DNA of 64,000 bases from Gadus chalcogrammus (lineage: Eukaryota > Chordata > Actinopteri > Gadiformes > Gadidae). This document shows, in pieces, positions 35,488-47,280 of the stretch. The DNA is taken from NCBI RefSeq assembly GCF_026213295.1, contig NC_079415.1:23809847-23873846 (forward strand), given 5' to 3'. The notes below the pieces were generated by a model, which was not told the origin of the DNA, searched no databases, and worked only from the letters and a program-made list of their open reading frames with translations. Every line of letters starts with the position of its first letter. Within the stretch, counting starts at the first letter, position 1. The position numbers and the translations under genes are program-made.

Positions 35488-38400
35488 TCAGTAGCCTACC
35501 GGTTCAATTTGAGGAAAGCACTTCTCTCTAAAATGACTGGCTCTGTTGCGACGACCTCGACTGAGGTCACCTGTAACACTGAACACTCTCTCGGCAAATG
35601 CTTGAGAGGCAGGCATGGCTATAATATCTAAGGCAATGGGTTTCAGGAGAGGATATGCATGATCCGGCTGTGCAATCCAAAACTCAAGGGCACTTGAGCA
35701 CTCTTCTTCAGTTAAGTGGGACAGTTCCTGCTTATACTTCTCCATTTCATGCCTGACGCACGGTTTTGGCCGGCTAGACTTGGATGGTCGGTGTGTTTTG
35801 GACAAATATTTAAATCTTGACCGCTTTTTATCTGGTTCGGCTGCTGCTCCTTCTCCCTTCTCCGATTCCTCAGCCTCCTCCTCCTCCTCACGAACTACTG
35901 GTGGAACCAACTGAACAATGTACTCTTGCGCTTTGCTCAGAATGTCCTGAATTTGTAAATCATCATTCGTGAGGAGTGATTCTGTTGGATCGAGGAAGCA
36001 AGCAGCAGCAGCAAGGGGTGAGAATTTGGAGTGCGTGCTGTCAAGAAAGCAGCCGAATCGCAGCTCTATGTTGGCCCTCATCTTTACTGCCAAGGACCCT
36101 AGGTCCTTGAAAGTATGACCCTGCTCATCAAGTATGTCAGACAGGTGAGCTTGTAGGTCAAGAAGGGCAGGAATGACAAGGGACAGACTCTGTGTGTCGC
36201 TTTGCAGCATCTGTGTATGCTCAGCAAAGGGGGAGAGCAATTCTTTCACAGCGGTCAGCTTTTGCCATTCACTTGGTAGGAGATAGTCCCACGTCATGCC
36301 ATCCGCAACTTTCACAACCGAGTCCTTTACTTGAAGAAGCCGGTTGATCATAATGTAGGTGCTCGACCACCTAGTGGGGCAGTCCTTCACCAGAGTTAAT
36401 TTGCACTCCTTCAATAGCCTCTCAGTTGCTACGGAGGATTTTCGGAAGAGCTTCACCAGTGAACGGACCTTATCTAGAAGTTTATTAACACTTGTTTCTT
36501 TTTTTATCATGCCAACCACCAGCTGTAGCGTGTGGACGACGCAGGGGGTCCTCACCATCGCTCCATACCTTTATAGAAAAAGACAAGAACACAACAAAAG
36601 AAACAATTAACACTTAGCAGAATGCAGAGAAAAACAAAAACACAAACATCTAATGTGACTGAGTGCTAAACTGAAATAATTTACCTCTGTTCGTCTGTAG
36701 CCAGCACAGGGTCTTCACTGTCGCTGTCCTGGGAGTCGTCCTCCATGCTGCTCTCACTCTCCTCCTCTACAGGTTTGAATGCAGCTACCATGTTGCTCCC
36801 GTTGTCCGTTATGGCCGTCAGTATTTTGTTTTGCGGTACACCCCAGTCTTCTGTGCACCGGTCAACACAGGTTTTTATGCTCTCTGCCGTGTGTGGATGA
36901 GTAAGCTGGATCAGAGATAATAATATGTGACATGCTTTTTTGTCGTCTGGGCAATAGTAGCAGGCACTGATGGCAAGAAATGAGGCTGTGAGGCCTTTCT
37001 TGGACCATATGTCCAGGCCAATGGTGATCCTTTGTGCTGTGGCAAGCTGCTCTCTGAATTTTAGTTTGGCATCAAGGTATACTTTATCAATTAAATTGTT
37101 CACTTTAGTTCTTTTTGGGATGGTCAGTCTCTTGTCAAACTTCTCAATCATGAGGATGAATTCTTCGTCCTCCACAATGGAAGCAGGAAGCCCTGTCCGA
37201 CCGATCCATAAAGCAATTGCCATTTCTTTTCTCAGTTGTTCCCGATCGTTCTGGTCATATTTCGTTGCCGCTGCAAATGACTTTTCTAAGGAGGTCTGCT
37301 GCTGCACTCCACTTGGTTTCTTCTTTGGGGTTATGCTCGCTGGGATCTAGATGAGGGGGCAAATCGACAAAAGAAATACACTTAATACCAGACCTTAAAT
37401 GCATACAGATAAAGACAGATTATGTATAATTTAAAATACAATTGTGCTCACAGCAGTAGCAGTTTAAGGTGCAGTATGAAAGATAATTGTGGCAACAGTT
37501 ACATAAATATATTGCAGTTTGTTATTCTATATAAATTATGTACCTACCATATAAATTATATGGTAGGTAGGTACAATACAACTACAGTACTTATTGTGAT
37601 GCTTTAATGCAATATAGCAGGGTTTCACAAAGTGGATTCCAGTGACTATTAATTAGGAGAATCTAACCCTAAAGTATGTAACAGTGTACAAATGTAATCA
37701 AATTGTTAAGACCTTGGAATTTAAATGTTTGAGAACCACTGCAATATAGCCAACCCTATGAGCCAAACCCAGTCAACTAAAGGATTGGAATGTGACGTCA
37801 GCTTTTTACGGAAAGAGATGGTGCACACAGTTCATGGTTTGGGCTGTGTGACGTGAAGTAACTACCCTTTTTGGTGGCTTTAAAACACAAGGCTAACAGC
37901 AAATTAATCGGCTTAAGTACATAAACCTGATGTCGGAGGAATGACACACGCAGATGGCAATTTAACGTGAACATAAAACAACCAAGCTGCCCCAGTGTCC
38001 ATGCACACTTTATTATTAGTTACAGCATCCACGTGTGTTGCTTACGATAGGGAACAGCAACAGGTCTGCAGACTACACAAACATGGATCAAAGCATTTCA
38101 CTTGGTGCCCGTCCACAAATGAACGGGGTTTTTGCTAAATTAATAGAAGGGCTGGTTTAATCAGGGCCCCTGCAGCCCCATTCATTCTAGCTTTAGCATG
38201 TAGCACTAGGAAGCGGTCTCATCTGCACGACGGGGGAGGTGTGTAACACCTAGTACCACCACCGCCACAAAACTTTATCACAGGCCAGCCTAGCATTGAC
38301 TAAAGCTAGCATATGCTTTATTGTTGCAGGTAACTTACCTTCGCAAAAATAGCAGGGTGGCTGGCCTTCAGGTGCCTTTTGAGGTTTGTGGTATTTTTTC

Positions 38401-38605
38401 CTGCGAGTTTGAAGCCGCAGCATGAAGTTGTGGTGACGGTCGTGGCTTCGTCTCCGTGACCGTCGTTCGACTCGGCTCCCTGTCCCCGTACTGCCCGTAC
38501 AAGGCATTCTGTGGCATTGGCCTGTGGGCTGTATCTGAAGTGGGACCATAAATCCTCCCTCTTCTTACGACCACCCGCACCCGGCACCGCTGCTGCTGCT
38601 GCCAT
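35488..38605 (-). CDS. hAT transposase, three exons, uninterrupted
   Basis: Exon 1 is 38605-38339 (donor AAG|GTAAGT), exon 2 37346-36685 (acceptor CTAG|A, donor GAG|GTAAAT), and exon 3 36568-35488 (acceptor AAAG|G). Lengths 267, 662 and 1081 nt join in phase to 669 residues plus stop. Exon 1 holds a BED-like zinc-finger region (REDLWSHFRYS, later TTNLKRHLKASHP), although the first cysteine pair is atypical. Exon 2 has the catalytic-core blocks ITIGLDIWSKKG and AITDNGSNM. Exon 3 has CPTRWSSTYIMINRLL and the C-terminal dimerisation block PLLKPIALDIIAMPASQ then ERVFS, ending shortly after. Size and block order fit full-length hAT transposases, which cut and paste the element in the nucleus. Splice sites are predicted by eye. 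Confidence 0.85.
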
Positions 38606-39082
38606 GGTGTGTGTGTGTGCCTCGTGACGTCTGAGCTCTTGATTGACATTGCGCGCATATTATAGTTGGCGGGAAAAAAGCATGTTTTGAAACTTTGTTC
38701 GTCCACTCACTAACAATTTAGTCTCGTCTAGTTCTCGTCTGACGAAAATGTATACATTTTTCGTCACATTTTAGTCTTTATATGGCTTTGGTGACGTTCG
38801 TCTTAGTCTCATTTTCGTCATGGAAAAAAGGGGTCTGACGACGTCATTTTCGTTTTCGTCTTGCCTGACGAAAACAACACTGACCTGCACCCAGCGTCTC
38901 GCTTGCAAGATTTTGGCCTGAAGTTCTTCCCAGACCTACACCCTAGCCATCCAACATGCATATCTGAGAATCAGGCCTCTCTTTAATAATGACAAAACGT
39001 TATGAGAGAAATACACATGAACCTTTTGTTATCTCATAAGCGGCGTGGTGCCGGCTCCTTTTGACCTTTTGACCCCAGACTT

Positions 39083-39671
39083 CAAAAACGTGGCCACAGG
39101 CCAGCTCTGTCTACACACCTTAAGCCACAAATGTACACCTCCATCCCACAAAAAATGGGGACTAGAAACTAACCTCTGTCTTATGTACATTTACTGTACT
39201 GTTGGAGGTCACGCCCCTTTTCCGGCCTTTTCGAGATAGCTAGGGATACTAAAATGTTTACACACATTTCCCGGGGCCCCGAGAACGACATATTCGAGAT
39301 TTGGAGTTGTAGCCCTTAGAGAAAAAAAGTTTTCCCAAATGGACTGTCATTTGGAAAAAGCCCCTCAGAAGTGTTGCCTGCAAGACCTAATGGTTCAGAA
39401 TGTGGTGGAAAAACTGTTTTTGAGATAGGAAGGTCCTACCGCCCTGAAATTTGAATACCTTATTCTAGGGCCTAACTGGGACCCCCGCACCGAAACTTGG
39501 CCCGGTCGGACCCTGAGTGCAGGAAGGGGGGGCCTGGACTTTCATAATCTTCGCTCGGTGAATGTGAAGGTATTTGGTCAGATGTTATGTCGAAGAATCA
39601 TAATGTGAATGGGAATATTCTATAAATGTCTTGATATCATCTTTTGTCTCAACACTTCTGCTGCAGCCGCT
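39083..39671. repeat. Centre of complex 1, shared with complex 2
   Basis: 39083-39540 has no inverted partner in complex 1. It is closely similar, in direct orientation, to 48660-49085 of complex 2. The two complexes therefore derive from a common ancestral family whose centre is preserved here. No coding is seen. Confidence 0.7.
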
Positions 39672-41168
39672 TAAAGGCCCACTAGCAACTTCGGGCATTT
39701 CTTCGCTGTTTTCTTGGTTTGGAACGCACATTTCTCTCCACAGCGCCCCCTACAGTGTCGTAGTAGATATTTTACAACACTGTCGTAACAACTCGTTGAT
39801 GACCCTTCCCCATGCACTTCTACGCGCGCCATGTGCATTTGTTTTCAAAGAAGCCGGCGAATGCGTGGAGCCATGTCCGAAGTAGATGTTCATAAAGTGT
39901 AGGCAAGGTTATACATTTTTAAAATGGTGTATTTGTATTGCAATAAACATAAATCCATCCTTTTTTATAGTTGACGGGGAGAATTTATATCCTAGATTAT
40001 AATTGTTTTATCTTAGGTTGAACAGAACAATCAGAGTAAGAGTGTTGGCCAACATAATAATCCAAATAAACAAGAACCTGGATTCGGGGATTCAGTCTGT
40101 ATCTGGGGGACGAGGCAGACGAACAGCAAAACACCCATGGAAACAAAGGTGTTTATATGGTTGCAACCAAGCAAGCTAGAAACATACAGGGCTCACAACA
40201 AAATGGTTGAGCAAACACATTTGTACAGAGACTATCAACATCAAGAATACCACAAAGACAAAGTTCACCCAAGGGTACTTTCAATTTCAAAAGCAACACG
40301 GCCAAGTCGGCGTCTGATTTGCAGTCTTCTTTTTCTTTCAGTTCACGCTATTCCTGAAAAGCTTGCCCAACGTTTACTTGTGTCTGGCCTCTCTGTCGGT
40401 CAGTCTCCCTTTTCTCTTCTTCTGTTCCTCCGACATTGGGTTTCTCTGTCTCTTTTTAGTCGGCTGATCTATGATGAATGTAACAATCCCTTAGTTACTT
40501 GTGTTTATATCGAGCCGCTTCCGTGTTTGGGGGTCTGTGCCGTAAAGCAATTCGTTACATCGCGAGACCCGAGACTCCCGCGAGAATGGGCGGCGGGTCG
40601 CCGGCAGAAACAAATTCCTTTTCTCAGCCAAGATGCGCAAGGGGGAGTCAAAACAACGAACAATCGAACAAAAATGTATAATAGAACCATCGCAATGACT
40701 CTTAGCCTGTTATATTAAGGTAAATCAAGCCAAAAAAGTTGCATAGTTCCCCTTTCACTCGTGTCTGATCTCTTTTCTGGTCCATTCTTCTTTTGTTCCA
40801 CCGACAGTCGCCTCTTGGGTCCCTTATTAGTCGATTGATCCATGATGAATGCAACAATTGCCTTGCAACTGGCTGTTTATATTTAGCCGGTGCCATGTTT
40901 GGGTGTGTGTCTGTGCCGTAAAGCATTTTCGAAACTACAATCTGACTACATTTTCGAGGCGCGATTGGATACTTCCGCTGCGTCACATCCGGATTGTGTC
41001 GGTCCGAACAGAGCAAGTTGCATATGCGCTTTTGCCTTGGAGAGGCGACATGGGGCAATGACGCACCCACCAAACGACCCAGAAATGGTTGCAGAACCAT
41101 CAGAATAACTCTCAACCAGCATAATTAATGTAATTTTGGCTAAAAAGGTTGCATAGTGGGCCTTGAAA
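39672..41168. mobile_element. TIR element with internally duplicated segment
   Basis: The termini are inverted: TTAAAGGCCCACTAGCAACTT at the left, and GTTGCATAGTGGGCCTTGAA at the right. The interior has two diverged direct copies of about 400 bp (about 40385-40765 and about 40768-41165). Each contains a CTGTGCCGTAAAGCA block and ends AAAAAGTTGCATAG. The first internal end resembles the terminal repeat, so one unit may have inserted beside another. No transposase recognised; superfamily unknown. Confidence 0.55.
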
Positions 41169-41217
41169 GTCTCACTCCGAGAACCTTAAAATATGAATCA
41201 AGCCATTAGAAGTATGA

Positions 41218-41743
41218 AAATATCTTCCCGGTGGCGTAACGGGGCAAACAAGGTGTCCTTTGAAATCTACGTTTCGAGGCGATTGCAACAGTGTCACACA
41301 TGGATTTTGGAGGCCTTTATCAATAATGACCAGCTATAGATTTGCTTCCCGATGGAGATTTTTGACAAATTACATGTTATTTAGCATCTACACGTTAAGC
41401 TGAGTCCAATGAGATCAAGCTCGCCCTCTTGCTACACCGAGATCATGTCCTAGACCATAGGTGGGCATGTAAAATACATGGTACCATTTGCTAGAGTGTC
41501 ATGCTTGGTGTCATTGGACTCAGCTCAACGTGTAGATGCTAAATAACATGTCATTTGTCACAAATTTCTATCGGGAAGCAAATCAATAGCTGCTCATTAT
41601 TGATTAAGGCCTCCAATTTCGACAGCTAATTGCTACCATTAAACATGTTCGAATATGCTCATGTGTGGCACCGTTGCAGTCGCCTGGAAGCGTAGATGTT
41701 GAAGGACTCTCCCTCTTACGCCACCGGGAAGATATTTACATAG
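41218..41743. mobile_element. Foldback MITE with about 220-bp arms
   Basis: Arms 41218-41434 and 41517-41743 are inverted copies sharing ATCTTCCCGGTGGCGTAA, GGAGGCCTT, TTTGCTTCCCGAT and ATTTAGCATCTACACGTT blocks. A central loop is about 80 bp. The right arm has about 35 extra bp. No ORF. Confidence 0.8.
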
Positions 41744-43005
41744 CCTAATTCTGATTGACTAATGAATTGATTCAGCTATTCCCCCAGAAGTCTGGGGTCA
41801 AAAGGTAAAAAGGAGCCGGCACCACGCCGCTTATGAGACAGCAAAAGTTAATGTGTATTTCTCTCATAACTTTTTGTCATTAGTAAAGAGAGGCCTGATT
41901 CTCAGATATGCAGGTTGGATGGCTACGGTGTAGGTCTGGGAAGAACTTCAGGCCATAATCTTGCAAGCGAGTCGCTGGGGTGCAACGAGATGGAGCACTT
42001 GCTGAGTCATTTCCTGTATGGCTGGAGCCACAGGTTGAAGCGTGTATGTGTCCTTTGAGACCCCCTTTGATATATAAGAGACCCAAAGGTACAGCTTACT
42101 TAAATGTTGTCGACCCAGTCACCTATTGCATCACTTCCTTTAGGGCTTCGGCCTCCTAATTGATCATTGTAGTATAATTGAATGCTCTCTTTCATATATA
42201 TGATACCTCCACCACTGGGACGTGGCAACAATTCTCCAAATCCATATGGGGAGGGGGGGGGGGTGATGCTTGTGGACAGTAGGGTTGTACACTATACATA
42301 AATAGGAAGCAAACTCAGGAGAAGGAATGACCTCATAAATATTTATTTAATAAATTGTTTCAAATAACCCTGCCTCGTTAAATCAATGAGCTTGGTGTTT
42401 TGCTTTCAAAAATAGCTTATAGAAGAAGTCTAAACTGCAGAAAATAAAAACATCCCAGCTGCCTTTTAAGGATACCTTGGAATATCTGTCTATTTTCTAA
42501 CCATCGGACCCTAGTTTACGACAAAAACAACACAATTGACGGCAGCTCCTTTGCCGCGTGGTTTTTAGAGCCATGTAAGGAATAGAGGGGGCGGTTGATA
42601 GCAACCACCATAGCAACCATAACGGTCAAGTGAGTGGATGCAGCCCCGTTGGAAAAAATAGAATACCACCCTACACACTCAGGAGATTAACGATATTTAA
42701 ATTATTATGACCATGAAGTCTTTATTTGCATGGGTTTACATTTCGTTCTGTGTAGCATGGAAAAATCGGACAAACACTCCCATTCAGAATGCATTGGTTT
42801 ACATTTCGTTCTTTGGAGCACGGTTATTTTTATTTATTTATTTATTTTCAGTTTTTGAGGAGGTGCTTCAAAGATGCAAATGTTTCTGCAATAATCCAAA
42901 ATCCAATGGCAAAACCCGTTGGCTTTTCTGCTCACTTCCGGGTTAGCCAACATACGTCATCCCTCCACCACTCTACTGTAAAAACACATGTTCAAGTTGA
43001 ATGAG

Positions 43006-43006
43006 G

Positions 43007-43038
<32 letters not shown>

Positions 43039-43040
43039 TC
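43006..43040. repeat. (AAT)n microsatellite
   Basis: About eleven ATA/AAT triplets within the right arm of complex 1. The left arm has a long C-run at the corresponding place (33481-33500), so this point diverged by simple-sequence growth. Confidence 0.9.
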
Positions 43041-43607
43041 TGCCATAGTATTTATTTAAGGGGGGGTGGGGGATAAAAGTCTTTTGGCCATTCGTAGTGT
43101 TGATCAGCAGAGAAATAATTTGTCCGCCAAGACGGTGACGTCGCTTAGCAACGGAAGACGCTGGGGTAGACAGGTCACCGGACTACTACCCATGCAAGTG
43201 AACGGAGCGTTCCACGGCATTGAGAAGACCCGTGTAATAAAGGCCTATAATATTTCTGTTTATGGCATAGATTTCTCCTCAGATTAGGCCAATAAACCAA
43301 TGGTAAAATAAAAATAAAAACGCTCGATCAAAGGCCCGGCCCGAGTATAGTGGTGGGAAATATCGGCCCAACCCGGCCCGCGTCGGGCTCGGGCACGGGC
43401 AGAGAATCTAAACACTGACTGGAACTACTTAGCAGGTGTCTGTAGGGCTATATCAGGAGTTAATGCACGCACTGCAGCCAATCAGAATACGAGTATTCCC
43501 CCAGACCGTGGTCTAAACAATATTATTCACGAGTTATAATCAACCCCTACACATCAATATTAATGATAACCCTGTGGAAATTGCAATAAGTGAGAGATAG
43601 AATTTCG

Positions 43608-44589
43608 CACGTTGAGCACACAGTTGTGTGACTCGTTTATTTAGTAAGAGAGAAACAGGAAATCAAAACGTGCTGAAAGTAAACAAATCCCGCATGGGCT
43701 ATGACGTCATGAGACGCTCGTAATCCTTAAAGGGACAGCGATCCCTGAACCACCAAGACAGTAAACGACATGCCTAACACAATTGAAAGAACAACACATA
43801 ACAAAATACTGTAGGTGAATTATGTTACACTCACTACAACCCATTAAATACGGTATGATTTCTAGATGTCATGGCAACGTCCGCTCGCGACACTGGACTT
43901 GCGAGGCATCGACGCGGACGTTCATTCACATAGCCAAAAACAAGAGAATAGATGGCTAGATAAAATAAACATCAAGACATACAATTCTAAAAAGAGCAGA
44001 TGAAGCAGCTACCCTTTTTTCCTTCGCGGTTTGCCTACTGAGCAGCGCACCTGCATTTAATATATCCGTGTATTGTCACAATTTCTCAGTATCAAAGGCA
44101 CGTTGAGCACACAGTTGTGTGACTCGTTTATTTAGTAAGAGAGAAACAGGAAATCAAAACGTGCTGAAAGTAAACAAATCCCGCATGGGCTATGACGTCA
44201 TGAGACGCTCGTAATCCTTAAAGGGACAGCGATCCCTGAACCACCAAGACAGTAAACGACATGCCTAACACAATTGAAAGAACAACACATAACAAAATAC
44301 TGTAGGTGAATTATGTTACACTCACTACAACCCATTAAATACGGTATGATTTCTAGATGTCATGGCAACGTCCGCTCGCGACACTGGACTTGCGAGGCAT
44401 CGACGCGGACGTTCATTCACATAGCCAAAAACAAGAGAATAGATGGCTAGATAAAATAAACATCAAGACATACAATTCTAAAAAGAGCAGATGAAGCAGC
44501 TACCCTTTTTTCCTTCGCGGTTTGCCTACTGAGCAGCGCACCTGCATTTAATATATCCGTGTATTGTCACAATTTCTCAGTATCAAAGG
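43608..44589. repeat. 491-bp tandem duplication
   Basis: Copy 1 (43608-44098) and copy 2 (44099-44589) appear identical over their whole length, both beginning CACGTTGAGCACACAG and ending TATCAAAGG. The left arm of complex 1 has a single counterpart (about 32870-33290). The duplication is thus private to the right arm and recent, unless it is an assembly artefact. Confidence 0.9.
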
Positions 44590-44733
44590 TGAAAGTAGAA
44601 ACGGGTGGCCAAAGGCTGTCATATTGTTAGTTATCACAGACAATTTTAAGTAGAAACGGGTGGCCAAAAGCTGTCATTTGTTAGTTATCACAGACAATTT
44701 TCAACAATGAATGATCTGTACGGAGAAGTAAGG

Positions 44734-45273
44734 TAGGGTGACCAAACGTCCTCTTTTCCCCGGACATGTCCACTTTTTGCGTCCCATCCGGGGCGTCCGG
44801 GGGGGTTTTATTAATTGATGATAATGTCCGGTTTTCGGACATTATCTCGTTGCCTATTTGTTTTTGCCTCGTCGCATATTTGTGTTTCTGGGTCTTTCAC
44901 ATAACCTATTATTACCATTGTATATGTCTATGGTTATTACGGCCTTCCAAGTTCTGGAAATGGTATCTCCCTTACGTTCCACCTTCTTGCGCGAGCTGAC
45001 TGTAGAGAGAGTCTGTCATTGGGCGACCGATCTCAGGGTTGCCAGAGCCACGATAATGATCCTCCAAATACGACCATTTTGAGCCTTTGGCACGTTACTT
45101 TGCCATTTCCAATCTGGCAACATTGAGCACCTTGCCGCTTCCACTCTGTTTACAACAGCACATTACATCTGGCGGTTTTAGACACGGGCGACCCGGGGCA
45201 CACCTGCTCGTTGAGAAGGTGCCGTGTATAGACGGAATGAAACCCCCACAGAAGTCCGTATGCTTACGATACA

Positions 45274-45309
<36 letters not shown>

Positions 45310-45474
45310 TCAACAATCTTGCCCGGGGCGCAATTGGACCTAGGATCGCCATGCCTAAACGTAAATGTAAGTTCACGGACGAACTAAAGAAAAAGTACCC
45401 ATGTTTTCGCCCCCCCCCCCCCCCCCCCCGCGACGAAGTGTCCTCTTTTTCACTAACTCAAATCTGGTCACCCT
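44734..45474 (+). mobile_element. hAT element remnant with N-terminal transposase vestige
   Basis: Ends TAGGGTGACCA and TGGTCACCCT. A perfect 8-bp duplication AAGTAAGG lies at 44726-44733 and 45475-45482. The inverted left-arm site (about 32725) is uninterrupted. A methionine near 45351 begins PKRKCKFTDELKKKYPCF, the type of N-terminus seen in hAT transposases. It breaks off into a run of C at about 45411-45429. Another long C-run lies at about 45277-45308. Confidence 0.85.
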
Positions 45475-46275
45475 AAGTAAGGGACATTAGGGAGAACACT
45501 CCCGGACAGAACCTTAGTTTGGAAGTCGTGCTTAGTGACACGACAAATAGCCTACTTCCAATTGAAATACAAAATTTAGAAAATAGGCCTACGTGTCCCT
45601 GATCACGTTTCAATAGATTAAATAACGTGACTGTCACGTATTTTTGTGAGACCAGGTTCGAGCGTGTGCATGGGTTGAATTGCGTGTCTCACGCCGAATG
45701 CATGAGACTTGTAGCCCTGTACTTACGTGACACAAACCAGCACCGCAAACGTTCTCTCCCGCTTGAGATGACGTCTTTCTTTATAGGTTCATGGGTCTGA
45801 TGAGCCGATTTCCCATGCTGATATTTCCGGAGATTCTCGGGCATCTTCGACAATTTGGCTATAGATTGTCTCATTACACGCTAAATAATATAATTATAGC
45901 CTCATTATATATATAGCCTATATATATATATAGGCAATATATATAATTAGGCAACATATATATATATATATATATAGCATTTGTGGTTTTGGCATAAACA
46001 TAACTAGGGTGCACTGTACTATCTGCGCACACCCTTTCTGAAGCCTCTCTCTCGCTCTCTCTCTCTCTCTGTCCCTCCCTCTCTCTCTTTCTCTCTCTCT
46101 CGTACCGTTTTGTGGAGCACGTTAATTGTCTGAGAACACTCCCATTCAGAATGCATTGGATTACAGTTCGTTCTGTGTAGCACGCAAAAAGCCGGACTAT
46201 CGTGCTCTGGAACACGCTTCAATAGATTAACGTTTGTGCGCATGAGCACGCAATCGTGTGATACCGGGTTGAATA

Positions 46276-47280
46276 TTGAGCACTTGAGTTGTATAGTGTG
46301 CTTATGTGAGTGCTTTCAAACCCCTACCTCTGCACCGAATAGATGCCCCTCAAGCCCTATCCCAGCCGCCTCCTCCATGACCCTACAACCTCCCCCTGCC
46401 CCCCCCCCCCCTCCCCTTCCCTCCACCTCCCTCCCCCCCACAGGAAATTAAAACCCTCCCGACAAATCAAAAGTCCCTCTGCGCGTGGACACAAAAGCCT
46501 CTCCAAATCTTTAGAAGCATTGCACTTTCCTCGATTCCAACCGTCCAAAGTCCACGGGCATCAAGCTATAACATTGGCCAGACAGCCTTATCCTGGGGGT
46601 GACCCGAGTCCCTAAATGGGGTATGTCCGTACAGTATCCACACCAACAGCACTAAGGCAGGCGGGATAAAAATGTACACTAACCAACGAACAGACAAAGA
46701 CAATCCCCCATAACAACAAAGGGCAGAAAAAAACTAATATCAACACAAAATTGAAATTTTGAAACACTTGAAAGACCACACATCACTCCTTCAATGCCAC
46801 AAAGCCACGACCACACAAGGGCGGTCCCTGGTAGCGATGTACAAGGCCGCCTTAATGCACGGGCATGCCTGGGCTGAAGCCCCAGAGCCTATGCCGATCG
46901 GGAGGCCTATCATGAGCTGCAGTAAAAAAAAAAATAGATATACTGGCCCATGATAGGCCCCCCGATCGGCGAAGGCCCAAGACAATGTGATTTTTTGTTT
47001 GGGGCTTACAAAGATCACTGGCCTATTATGAGCCAAGAAAAAAGAGGCCCACTAGTGGTAGCTCGGCCCAGTGGCCCCTTGACACCACTCTCCCCCCCCC
47101 ACCCCCCGTCAGGATTTCTTGCATCGTTAGCCTAAGTGGATCGTGAAGTGCATCGTACGAGCATCGTACAGTTTTCACACCGTTTCTCGAAAGCATCGTT
47201 GGTAACGAACGTCGTGAAAACGCTTGTAGCTAACGAGGACTCCAGGGGTACTCGCAGGATGCTAAAAGCATCGTTAGCCA
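46276..47280. other. Spacer between the two inverted-repeat complexes
   Basis: Mostly anonymous; C-rich at about 46390-46440. A local inverted pair around 46892-46970 (CCGATCGGGAGGCCTATCATG against its inverse) suggests a small foldback. A C-run lies at about 47091-47106. No gene. Confidence 0.4.

Larger units (their letters stand above)
34532..38882 (-). mobile_element. Apparently complete hAT transposon
   Basis: Ends are perfect inverted repeats (CAGTGTTGTTTT / AAAACAACACTG). The perfect 8-bp duplication ACCTGCAC lies at 34524-34531 and 38883-38890. The inverted counterpart of the site (about 41973-41982) has no insertion, giving an empty-site reference within the window. It carries a spliced transposase on the minus strand and subterminal repeats at both ends. 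It inserted after complex 1 formed. A short foldback MITE sits just past the stop codon. Confidence 0.93.
31955..46275. repeat. Large inverted-repeat complex 1
   Basis: The left arm (31955-34531, continued at 38891-39082 after the hAT insertion) is the inverse of the right arm (46275 down to about 41790). Paired blocks: 31955-32230 with 46010-46275; 32330-32660 with 45540-45890; 32760-33290 with 43608-44700; 33320-33475 with 43075-43230; 33505-33805 with 42700-42975; 33815-34520 with 41990-42690; 38891-39082 with 41790-41985. Arms look about 90% alike by eye. The outer ends share CAACCCGGTATCAC. No transposase belonging to the complex itself is visible, and the superfamily is unknown. Confidence 0.85.

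Noticed and set aside
40137..40718. A 193-codon frame inside the TIR element as a transposase
   Set aside because: No catalytic or DNA-binding motif; it crosses a module boundary of a duplicated non-coding segment.
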